Positions 1 to 5,071 of a DNA stretch of 5,232 nucleotides are shown piece by piece (positions within the stretch are counted from its first letter, which is position 1; each line of letters starts with the position of its first letter). This DNA comes from Candidatus Methanodesulfokora sp. Its GTDB lineage: Archaea; Korarchaeota; Korarchaeia; Korarchaeales; Korarchaeaceae. The position numbers were made by a program, and so were the translations under genes. The notes under the pieces are model-generated. The model had not been told where the DNA came from, did not search any database, and saw only the letters and a list, made by a program, of their open reading frames with translations. Where the stretch lies: contig JAGDWR010000047.1 in assembly GCA_023269865.1 (NCBI GenBank), positions 28,771 to 34,002 on the forward strand, in the 5' to 3' direction.

Positions 1-153
1 AGAGCCTTAGTTGAATATACTGGTTCTGAGAAACTCGAGAGAATATACAGAGAATACGATAGAACGATACTAAAGGGAGATCCAAGACAGAGAGAGCCAA
101 AGAAGTACGGAGGAAGACGCCCGAGGGCCAGAGTTCAGAAGTCATACAGGTGA
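1..153 (+). CDS. rps9: Ribosomal protein uS9 (S9P), 3' end only
   Basis: The last 50 codons of a gene that begins upstream of the window; the reading frame opens at base 1 and ends at TGA 151-153. The visible peptide starts RALVEYTG and has the motif GDPRQREPKKYGGRRPRAR before ending in QKSYR. The EPKK..GG....R..KSYR ending is the hallmark of archaeal and eukaryotic uS9. In this family the basic tail threads through the small subunit head, and its terminal arginine approaches the P-site tRNA anticodon loop. The full protein is usually about 130-150 residues, so roughly two thirds is missing to the left. The final AGG arginine codon and the TGA stop together form the Shine-Dalgarno sequence of the next gene, four bases before its ATG, so translation of the two is probably coupled. 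Identification is by recalled family sequence and is confident. Confidence 0.93.
   Translation, partial: RALVEYTGSEKLERIYREYDRTILKGDPRQREPKKYGGRRPRARVQKSYR
148..153 (+). promoter_or_regulatory. Shine-Dalgarno AGGTGA for aIF5A
   Basis: AGGTGA matches the complement of the usual archaeal 16S rRNA 3' end (CACCUCC) and lies four bases before the ATG at 158. It is made of the last sense codon and the stop codon of uS9. This supports both the choice of ATG 158 and coupled translation. Confidence 0.75.
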
Positions 154-157
154 GAAC

Positions 158-553
158 ATGTCTGTTACTCATGGTAGCGCTGGAGAGCTTAAAAAGGGGA
201 GCTATGTTGTGATAGACGGAGAGCCCTGCGAAGTTCTCTCCGTCTCGAAATCAAAGCCAGGAAAGCACGGATCTGCAAAGGTCAGGGTTGAGGCGAGAGG
301 TCTGTTCGATGGAACTAGAAGATCAAAGATATATCCGGCTGATGCAACTGTGGAGATACCAATAGTTGACAAAAGAAGTGGGCAGATAATCTCAATCTCA
401 GGAAATACTGTTCAGGTGATGGATCTAGAGACATTTGAGGTGTTTGAAATGCCTATCTCGGAGGAAGTAGCAGGTGAGATCTCCTCGGGTGCAGAGGTGG
501 AGTACTGGGTATCAATGGGCAAGAGGAGAGTAGTAAGAGTTAAAGGGCAATAG
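158..553 (+). CDS. eif5A: Translation factor aIF5A (hypusine-containing IF5A)
   Basis: A 131-residue protein of normal family length. Residues 1 to about 68 form the SH3-like N domain and the rest the OB-fold C domain. The loop SKPGKHGSAK (residues 32-41) is the modification site: Lys36 in the GKHG motif is the lysine that deoxyhypusine synthase modifies with spermidine. IF5A binds near the ribosomal E site and helps peptide bond formation at stalling sequences such as polyproline. The start is ATG 158, supported by AGGTGA four bases upstream. The SRP54 start codon lies two bases after its stop. No odd residues were noticed in the modification loop. In many archaea aIF5A is found near other translation genes, as here. 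Family assignment is very secure; that Lys36 is actually modified is inferred from the conserved loop. Confidence 0.97.
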   Translation: MSVTHGSAGELKKGSYVVIDGEPCEVLSVSKSKPGKHGSAKVRVEARGLFDGTRRSKIYPADATVEIPIVDKRSGQIISISGNTVQVMDLETFEVFEMPISEEVAGEISSGAEVEYWVSMGKRRVVRVKGQ

Positions 554-555
554 CC

Positions 556-1833
556 TTGGTTCTGGAATCTCTTGGATCAAAGCTTTCCTCTGCTATAAGC
601 AGGATGATCGGAAGACCAACATTAGATGAGATATCGCTGAATGAGTTCATAAGGGATGTTCAAAGAAGCCTTCTTGAGGCTGACGTCAACGTAAAACTTG
701 TTCTAGAGCTATCTAGAAGGATAAAGAGCAGAGTTTTATCGGAGAAAGCACCTCCTGGTGTTTCTAGAAAAGAAATTGCCATCAAGATATTGTATGAAGA
801 GCTTGTCAACATGGTTGGTGGAAAGAGACCAAGCCTGGATATAAAGCAGGGAAAACAAAACAGGATACTTCTGGTTGGAACTGAGGGATCAGGAAAAACT
901 ACTACGGCAGCAAAACTTGGTATCTGGTTCAAGAAGAGGTACGGAAAAGTTGCCATAATATCATCTGACACAATAAGACCTGCATCACATCAACAGATAG
1001 TTGGTCTAGTTGGAGAAGCAGTTCCCGTGTTCTGGATTGATGGAGAGAAACCGGAAAAAATTATTGCCGAGGGAATAAACAAATTTAAGGACTATAATAT
1101 TGTAATAATAGATACTGCTGGAAGGCATAAGGATGAAAAGGGACTTATGGAGGAGCTCAAAGAGTACATAAAGATCGCTGATCCAGATTACACGCTACTT
1201 GTTTTGGATGCATCTATTGGTCAAGCTGCATTTTCACAAGCAAAGGCGTTCTCAGAGGTTGCTCCTTTAGGAGGTGTCGTTGTGACGAAATTAGATGGAT
1301 CGGCAAAGGGAGGAGGGGCTCTTTCAGCGGTCTCGGCAGCAGGGGTTCCGATATACTTCATCGGAGTTGGGGAGAAAGTGGATGATATACAGCCTTTCGA
1401 TGCAGACAGATTCATATCCAGGCTCTTGGGAATGGGGGACATAGCAGAGCTCATAGAGAGAATAGAGGAAGTGATGAAACCGCCTCAGATAAAAGGTAAG
1501 TTCGACATGTATGACTTCCTTGAATATTTGGAAGGAATGAAAAAACTTGGCCCAATAGATCATCTCATAAGCCTCATGCCGGGAGTGAGAGCACAAGTGG
1601 GAGTAGATGAGAGGAAGATATCTCAGTGGATAGCAATAATAAAATCGATGACAGAAGAGGAGAGAAGAAATCCATCAATAATATCCGGAACCAGAATAGA
1701 GAGAATTGCAAGGGGGTCAGGAACCACACAGAGGGATGTAAGATCTCTTCTGAAAACCTATAGCATGGCTAAATCAGCTATGATTGGAGGAGACAGGATG
1801 ATGAGAAGGCTTTTGAAGGGGTACAAGCTTTGA
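556..1833 (+). CDS. srp54: Signal recognition particle GTPase SRP54
   Basis: A 425-residue, full-length SRP54 that binds SRP RNA and signal sequences and targets ribosome-nascent chain complexes to the membrane receptor FtsY. The helical N domain covers about residues 1-100. The GTPase domain has the P-loop GTEGSGKT (108-115), insertion-box motif DTIRPAS (138-144), DTAGR (186-190), TKLD (244-247) and the closing GVGEK (271-274 region). The M domain runs from about 315 to the end and carries the RNA-binding motif RIARGSGT (383-390). The start is TTG 556: an in-frame TAA at 541 excludes an upstream start, and the resulting N-terminus VLESLGSKL fits the family. The Shine-Dalgarno is weak (AAAGGG at 542-547). 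Two features are unusual: Glu110 replaces the usual P-loop Gln, and the G-M linker and the M-domain finger loop look shorter than in, for example, Sulfolobus. The stop overlaps the Pus10 start by four bases. Confidence 0.97.
   Translation: MVLESLGSKLSSAISRMIGRPTLDEISLNEFIRDVQRSLLEADVNVKLVLELSRRIKSRVLSEKAPPGVSRKEIAIKILYEELVNMVGGKRPSLDIKQGKQNRILLVGTEGSGKTTTAAKLGIWFKKRYGKVAIISSDTIRPASHQQIVGLVGEAVPVFWIDGEKPEKIIAEGINKFKDYNIVIIDTAGRHKDEKGLMEELKEYIKIADPDYTLLVLDASIGQAAFSQAKAFSEVAPLGGVVVTKLDGSAKGGGALSAVSAAGVPIYFIGVGEKVDDIQPFDADRFISRLLGMGDIAELIERIEEVMKPPQIKGKFDMYDFLEYLEGMKKLGPIDHLISLMPGVRAQVGVDERKISQWIAIIKSMTEEERRNPSIISGTRIERIARGSGTTQRDVRSLLKTYSMAKSAMIGGDRMMRRLLKGYKL
1816..1821 (+). promoter_or_regulatory. 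Ribosome-binding site AAGGGG for Pus10
   Basis: This purine run lies eight bases before the TTG at 1830, inside the last codons of SRP54. It supports the TTG start and coupled translation, but it is not a perfect match to the AGGTGA motif used elsewhere in the window. Confidence 0.5.
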
Positions 1834-3011
1834 ACTTCGTGCTAGATGAGTTTGAGCTCTGCATTTTCTGTTCTGGCTCGCTATATGGATCATCCACGAG
1901 AATTCCAGGGTGGATCAGAGGGCTCTCACTTCTTAAGTTGTTTGGCAGAAATGGGAGACCTTGTCAATCGTGCGGAAACCTTTTTGAGGATAACATGGAT
2001 AAAATAATCTCGAAAGCTCTTTTAATGCTAAAGGACTATGAGTTCAGCACGATAAAGACAGGGGTCATCGTACCTCCTGTTATCATAGAGAAATTGGACA
2101 GGATAAGATCTAAATATGGGCTATCTGATGCGGAGTCCGTGAAGCTGACTGTATCAAGGCGTTTAGATGAAATACTTTCCTCAAAAATAGGCGTAGCTGT
2201 GGAAGAAGAGGACCCCGATGTGATGATAATATTTGATTTTAATAGAATAGATGTGAGCATCCAGATAAAGCCTGTCTACATTTATGGAAGGTACAGGAAA
2301 CTCGAGAGAGGAATATCTCAGTCCAGGTGGGTGTGTCCACAATGCAATGGCGTGGGCTGCGAGAAATGCAGTTGGACAGGCTATAAGTATCCATCTGTGG
2401 AGAAGATGGTGGGCGATGTGCTGAAAAAGGCTTTCCTAGCATCAGAATATCATATTCATGCATCTGGCAGGGAGGATATAGATGTCAGGATGCTTGGACC
2501 TGGAAGACCTTTTGTGATGGAGCTTGTAGAGCCTAAGAAAAGAAGAGCGGATTTAAATCAATTGGAAAGGGAAATAAATGAGAAGAATAAAGGGAAAATA
2601 GAGGTAATAGGACTTAGATACTCTAGCAAGGGTGAGGTTGTAACTTTAAAAGAGGCCAAGTTTAGAAAAGTTTACAGGTTGAAGGTTGAAGTGAGAAACT
2701 TGAGTGAGGCAGAAGTTAAGATGCTCGAGGAAAAACTCTCAAACTGCATTATAAGTCAGAGAACTCCGACCAGGGTTCTCAGGAGGAGAGCAGATATCGA
2801 GAGGAAGAGGAAGGTGTTCAAATTTAATATTGTTAATTATGATATTGATGGTTTTGAAGCTACTGTTGAGTGTGAAGGAGGTTTATATATCAAGGAGCTT
2901 GTAAACGGAGATAATGGCAGGACGAGACCGAGTGTCTCATCCCTGCTCGGAAGAGAATCCATATGTAAGGAGCTTGATGTTATAGATATTTTAGGTGATG
3001 AATATGGGTAA
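1830..3011 (+). CDS. pus10: Archaeal tRNA pseudouridine synthase Pus10
   Basis: A 393-residue Pus10, which converts uridine to pseudouridine at position 54 (and in many archaea 55) of the tRNA T-loop. The N-terminus has two cysteine pairs, C11/C14 (CIFC) and C45/C48 (CQSC), expected to bind zinc, followed by a THUMP-like region to about residue 150. A second four-cysteine cluster, CPQCNGVGCEKC (169-180), resembles a DnaJ-type zinc knuckle. The catalytic motif is GREDIDVRMLGPGRPF (213-228), with Asp216 the expected nucleophile by alignment with the GRTD motif of other pseudouridine synthases. The family C-terminal block GGLYIKELVNGDNGRTRPSV (350-369) is present. The start is TTG 1830, overlapping the SRP54 stop as TTGA, with AAGGGG at 1816-1821 as ribosome-binding site. 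The next methionine (residue 56) would delete both N-terminal cysteine pairs. Its last codons contain the ribosome-binding site and start of eL21. Confidence 0.95.
   Translation: MNFVLDEFELCIFCSGSLYGSSTRIPGWIRGLSLLKLFGRNGRPCQSCGNLFEDNMDKIISKALLMLKDYEFSTIKTGVIVPPVIIEKLDRIRSKYGLSDAESVKLTVSRRLDEILSSKIGVAVEEEDPDVMIIFDFNRIDVSIQIKPVYIYGRYRKLERGISQSRWVCPQCNGVGCEKCSWTGYKYPSVEKMVGDVLKKAFLASEYHIHASGREDIDVRMLGPGRPFVMELVEPKKRRADLNQLEREINEKNKGKIEVIGLRYSSKGEVVTLKEAKFRKVYRLKVEVRNLSEAEVKMLEEKLSNCIISQRTPTRVLRRRADIERKRKVFKFNIVNYDIDGFEATVECEGGLYIKELVNGDNGRTRPSVSSLLGRESICKELDVIDILGDEYG
2993..2998 (+). promoter_or_regulatory. Shine-Dalgarno AGGTGA for eL21
   Basis: AGGTGA lies within the closing codons of Pus10 (reading L-G-D) and five bases before ATG 3004. 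It selects ATG 3004 over the in-frame GTG 2995 and ATG 2998, because those two codons overlap the motif itself. Confidence 0.75.
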
Positions 3012-3300
3012 CAGGTCAAGAGGGTTCCTCAGCAGATCGAGAGGATTCTTGAGCAAGGCCCCAAGAGAGAAGGGTATGCCTCCAGTAAACAGATTCGTGC
3101 AGGAGTTCAACGTAGGGGACAAAGTGGTCATAGACGTTGAGCCCTCTGTTAGGAGGGGCATGCCCCACAAGAGGTATCAGGGGAAAGTAGGAACTGTTGT
3201 TGGAAAGAGGGGAAGAGCTTTCATAGTTGATGTAAAGCTTGGAGAGAAGGTCAAAAGGCTGATAGTGAACCCTGTTCACCTGAAGGAGCACAGGGAGTAA
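3004..3300 (+). CDS. rpl21e: Ribosomal protein eL21 (L21e)
   Basis: A 98-residue large-subunit ribosomal protein found in archaea and eukaryotes. The family pattern is clear: a basic N-terminus with SRG....R....SK..REKG (residues 5-24), then VGDKV (37-41), PSV..GMPH.RYQGK.G (47-63) and VVGKRGRAF (65-73). ATG 3004 is chosen because AGGTGA lies five bases upstream; GTG 2995 and ATG 2998 are in frame but overlap that motif and would only add two or three residues. The gene starts eight bases before the Pus10 stop, so translation is probably coupled. The N-terminus contains two consecutive RSRGFLS heptads (residues 4-17), which still align at normal length with the family. eL21, Rpo4 and DUF655 adjacent in this order is a recurrent archaeal arrangement. 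Confidence 0.96.
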   Translation: MGNRSRGFLSRSRGFLSKAPREKGMPPVNRFVQEFNVGDKVVIDVEPSVRRGMPHKRYQGKVGTVVGKRGRAFIVDVKLGEKVKRLIVNPVHLKEHRE

Positions 3301-3304
3301 GGTG
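3300..3304 (+). promoter_or_regulatory. Shine-Dalgarno AGGTG for Rpo4
   Basis: AGGTG overlaps the last base of the eL21 stop codon and sits six bases before ATG 3311. The alternative GTG 3302 lies within this motif, which argues for ATG 3311. Confidence 0.6.
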
Positions 3305-3310
3305 CTGTCC

Positions 3311-3667
3311 ATGCCAAATGTCATAAAGAAAACTCCCATCACGATAAGCGAGGTAAAGGAGCTTGTATACAATAGGTGGAGCGAGAATTTAACCTCACTT
3401 ATAATAGATCAGAGAAAGCTGTTCGAATACCTATCGAAGTATGACAAAGTTAGCTCAGCAAAAGAAGCTAGAGAAGCTGTTAAAAGGCTTATGGAGGACT
3501 ATGGCATAAAGGAGGAAGATGCCATCATGCTGGTAAATATAGCACCTGAGAAAAAGGATGAGATAATGGCCTATCTCTACAGAGGATATCCTCTGCTTGG
3601 AGAGAAGGAATATGAGGGTATAACCAAGCTATTAGAGAGCATCAGGAAAAAAGCCGATATCAGTTAA
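3311..3667 (+). CDS. rpo4: DNA-directed RNA polymerase subunit Rpo4 (subunit F)
   Basis: A 118-residue homologue of eukaryotic Rpb4. With Rpo7 it forms the polymerase stalk, which aids open-complex formation, processivity and termination. The N-terminal part (PITISEVKELV, residues 9-19) is the segment that packs on Rpo7. Residues from about 38 to 100 form the HRDC-like helical domain, with the family block EEDAIMLVNIAPEKKDEIMAYL (about 69-90). ATG 3311 is preferred because AGGTG lies six bases upstream. GTG 3302 is also in frame and would add three residues (121 in total), but it falls inside that motif. The gap from eL21 is ten bases. Placement beside eL21 and DUF655 agrees with a conserved archaeal gene order, which strengthens the call because Rpo4 sequences are poorly conserved. 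Confidence 0.92.
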   Translation: MPNVIKKTPITISEVKELVYNRWSENLTSLIIDQRKLFEYLSKYDKVSSAKEAREAVKRLMEDYGIKEEDAIMLVNIAPEKKDEIMAYLYRGYPLLGEKEYEGITKLLESIRKKADIS

Positions 3668-3708
3668 CTTTAACAATATTACTTTTTCATCTAGAAATGG
3701 TGTGGTGA
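3668..3708 (+). promoter_or_regulatory. 41-base spacer before DUF655 with possible weak promoter
   Basis: This is the longest gap in the plus-strand run. It contains CTTTAACAATATT (3668-3680), a rough match to an archaeal TATA box, which would place a transcript start near 3697-3700. It also has a T5 tract at 3683-3687 that could weakly terminate the upstream transcript. GGTG at 3699-3702 is a Shine-Dalgarno six bases before ATG 3709, and a second GGTGA (3704-3708) touches the ATG. A start so close to the first GGTG would remove it, so the promoter reading is uncertain and read-through from upstream remains likely. Confidence 0.3.
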
Positions 3709-4275
3709 ATGTGGAAGTTACCCGGTAGAAAGATCCCTCATGATATGTTTGCATACGTGCTCTCCATCGATGAGTACCAGAGAAAAGTGCAACTCATGGG
3801 GAGCAGATATTTCATATTAATGGAATTTATGTTGAGGCCAAATGCTGAGGTCAGACAGGGAAGCAGGATATACGTCGGAAAGGGGTTAAGACAGGAAGTG
3901 AGCAAGTTTATAAGGTATTTATCCCACGAGGAGCTGAGCGAACAGGCCAGAGTTATCCTTGAAGACACAGTGGAGAAAGCCATCAGGGAAGAAGAGCAAT
4001 TTTTTGTCCAGTTCTTCAACGAGAGCCTTCCGATAACACCCAAATTTCATCAACTTGAGCTCTTGCCGGGAGTCGGAAAGAAGATGGTGCAGAAAATCCT
4101 GGAGGAGAGAGGAAAGGAACCTTTCAAAAGTTTTGAGGATATAAAAAATAGAACTGGATTGAAAGATCCGGCAAAAGCGATAGCAGAGAGAGTTATGCAG
4201 GAGCTTACAACACCGCAGAATGTTTACATATTTGTGGCTCACAAGAAGCTCTTCTTGGAGGAGCTCATGGAATAA
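3709..4275 (+). CDS. DUF655 protein with C-terminal helix-hairpin-helix
   Basis: A 188-residue member of the archaeal DUF655 family, whose function is not established. The N-terminal half (about 12-70) is beta-rich with an OB-like appearance and includes the family segment RIYVGKG (53-59). It is followed by a helical acidic stretch, the block FFVQFFNESLPIT (98-110), and then LELLPGVGKK (116-125), the GVG hairpin of a helix-hairpin-helix element that typically contacts nucleic acid backbone. The segment FKSFEDIKNRTGLKDPAKAI (139-158) completes the tandem helical unit. An in-frame TGA at 3706-3708 fixes ATG 3709 as the earliest start. Its place after Rpo4 is conserved in many archaea, where the 16S rRNA dimethyltransferase KsgA often follows; here a minus-strand gene lies there instead. 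A role in ribosome or RNA metabolism is inference from context and fold. Confidence 0.9.
   Translation: MWKLPGRKIPHDMFAYVLSIDEYQRKVQLMGSRYFILMEFMLRPNAEVRQGSRIYVGKGLRQEVSKFIRYLSHEELSEQARVILEDTVEKAIREEEQFFVQFFNESLPITPKFHQLELLPGVGKKMVQKILEERGKEPFKSFEDIKNRTGLKDPAKAIAERVMQELTTPQNVYIFVAHKKLFLEELME
4143..4148 (-). terminator. Candidate oligo-T terminator for IPK
   Basis: An A6 run on the plus strand reads as T6 on the minus strand, 117 bases past the IPK stop and inside DUF655. It is the nearest T6 on that strand after IPK that I see. It encodes lysine and asparagine codons of DUF655, so it may be coincidental. Confidence 0.25.
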
Positions 4276-5008
4276 GTTCCGTGCCTAACTCCCCTTTTAA
4301 AGCCATTTTAATATCTCCTTTTTTGGAAAATCCTGATATAACTACTCTTATACCCATTTTCCTCAGCATAAACCCTTTCTTCACCTTGCCTAAGATGCCT
4401 CCAGTCACATCTGCCTCACAGCTTTTCACTAGATTGAGGGATCCTTCGCTCATCTTTCTCAAGATTTCTCCCTTTTCATCCATTATTCCAGGCATGTCTA
4501 TCAGAAAGATAGCTGTATCTATCAAATCTGAGAATAAAAATGGTATATCATCTCCTGATATAACAGAGGATCCCCTTCTCTCATCGAATATTAAATCTCC
4601 GTAGGTGACCGGTACAACACCAAGCCTCAGCATGTTTAGTATAGGCTCCTTAAAGGAGACGAAGTTTCCGCTCATGTCCCTATAGACAAATGATCTTGGA
4701 GGAAACGATACAGCCGGAATGCCTTCTTCTACTAGAGATCTTACGACTACTTTGTTAAGGTGATCTACAGAGGAGCAGACCTTTGATATGCCCTCGGGAT
4801 TCATTCCATTCTCGTCGATTCTGTAGGATTTCACCACCGGATGTCCAAATGATCCAGCTCCGTTTGCCAATATAATTCTTCTCTCCTCAATGATGTCAAC
4901 TAGATCGGCCCCTATATCTGATATTATCCCCTCCTTAATGGAGAGAGTTCCTCCCTTCTTATCTGTTATTAGAGAGCCTCCTATCTTTATGAAGACTGCC
5001 TTTCTCAC
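4265..5008 (-). CDS. ipk: Isopentenyl phosphate kinase (IPK)
   Basis: An amino acid kinase-fold enzyme that phosphorylates isopentenyl phosphate to isopentenyl diphosphate with ATP, in the archaeal alternative mevalonate route to membrane isoprenoids. With the start used here (GTG 5008, 247 residues) the motifs are KIGGSLITDKKGG (8-20), NGAGSFGH (49-56), YGD (136-138), SGDDI (151-155), IDMPGI (170-175) and DVTGGI (200-205) followed by lysines. His56 corresponds to the substrate-phosphate-binding histidine of Methanocaldococcus IPK (His60). A longer form from GTG 5026 (253 residues) is possible but has no ribosome-binding site and begins too close to the TATA-like box at 5031-5039; that box lies about 27 bases from GTG 5008, which suits a leaderless transcript. 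Asn49 and Ala51 depart from the usual HGGG, and Pro173 from the usual TDVDG. The 3' end overlaps DUF655 by 11 bases. Confidence 0.9.
   Translation of the reverse strand: MRKAVFIKIGGSLITDKKGGTLSIKEGIISDIGADLVDIIEERRIILANGAGSFGHPVVKSYRIDENGMNPEGISKVCSSVDHLNKVVVRSLVEEGIPAVSFPPRSFVYRDMSGNFVSFKEPILNMLRLGVVPVTYGDLIFDERRGSSVISGDDIPFLFSDLIDTAIFLIDMPGIMDEKGEILRKMSEGSLNLVKSCEADVTGGILGKVKKGFMLRKMGIRVVISGFSKKGDIKMALKGELGTELIP
4291..4324 (+). terminator. Candidate oligo-T terminator for the plus-strand operon
   Basis: Three plus-strand T tracts (4294-4297, 4306-4309 and a T6 at 4319-4324) follow the DUF655 stop by 19-49 bases, inside the antisense of IPK. Archaeal polymerases commonly terminate at runs of five or more T without a hairpin. 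Lysine and phenylalanine coding on the IPK strand could also produce these tracts, so the call is moderate. Confidence 0.4.
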
Positions 5009-5024
5009 AGGAGATTTGTGAAGC

Positions 5025-5045
5025 ACAAACTATTTTTATGTTTGT
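5025..5045. promoter_or_regulatory. Symmetric divergent promoter (IPK / PIN gene)
   Basis: TATTTTTAT (5031-5039) is flanked by ACAAAC (5025-5030) and its exact inverted copy GTTTGT (5040-5045). Read on either strand, an A-rich ACAAAC precedes an AT-only box, and it matches the archaeal BRE pattern RNWAAW at five of six positions. On the minus strand the box centre is about 27 bases from the IPK GTG 5008. On the plus strand a start near 5062 would give about ten bases of leader for the PIN gene. The geometry fits a box shared by both genes; an operator for a dimeric regulator is an alternative reading of the inverted repeat. Confidence 0.55.
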
Positions 5046-5061
5046 CCCACCTCATGCTTCT

Positions 5062-5069
5062 GGAGAGGT
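5062..5069 (+). promoter_or_regulatory. Ribosome-binding site of the PIN gene
   Basis: GGAGAGGT lies just before ATG 5072. GGAG (5062-5065) is six bases from the ATG and is the better-spaced match; AGGT (5066-5069) is only two bases away. It supports ATG 5072 as a real start. Confidence 0.6.
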
Positions 5070-5071
5070 AG

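Noticed and set aside
2995..3003. GTG 2995 or ATG 2998 as the eL21 start
   Set aside because: Both overlap the AGGTGA motif that best serves as ribosome-binding site for ATG 3004.
3302..3310. GTG 3302 as the Rpo4 start
   Set aside because: It lies inside AGGTG, which is correctly spaced for ATG 3311, and the three added residues carry no family signal.
3016..3372. Minus-strand open frame of 118 codons over eL21 and Rpo4
   Set aside because: It is antisense to two confidently identified genes, and its composition follows from the reverse complement of their lysine- and arginine-rich coding.
4242..4257. Seven-base inverted repeat (CAAGAAG / CTTCTTG) near the DUF655 3' end
   Set aside because: The two-base loop is too small for the full stem, no T tract follows on either strand at the right distance, and it encodes an ordinary KKLFLEE helix.
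4281..4604. Plus-strand open frame of 107 codons
   Set aside because: It lies fully antisense to the well-supported IPK gene, has no family resemblance that I recognise and no good ribosome-binding site; it is a shadow.
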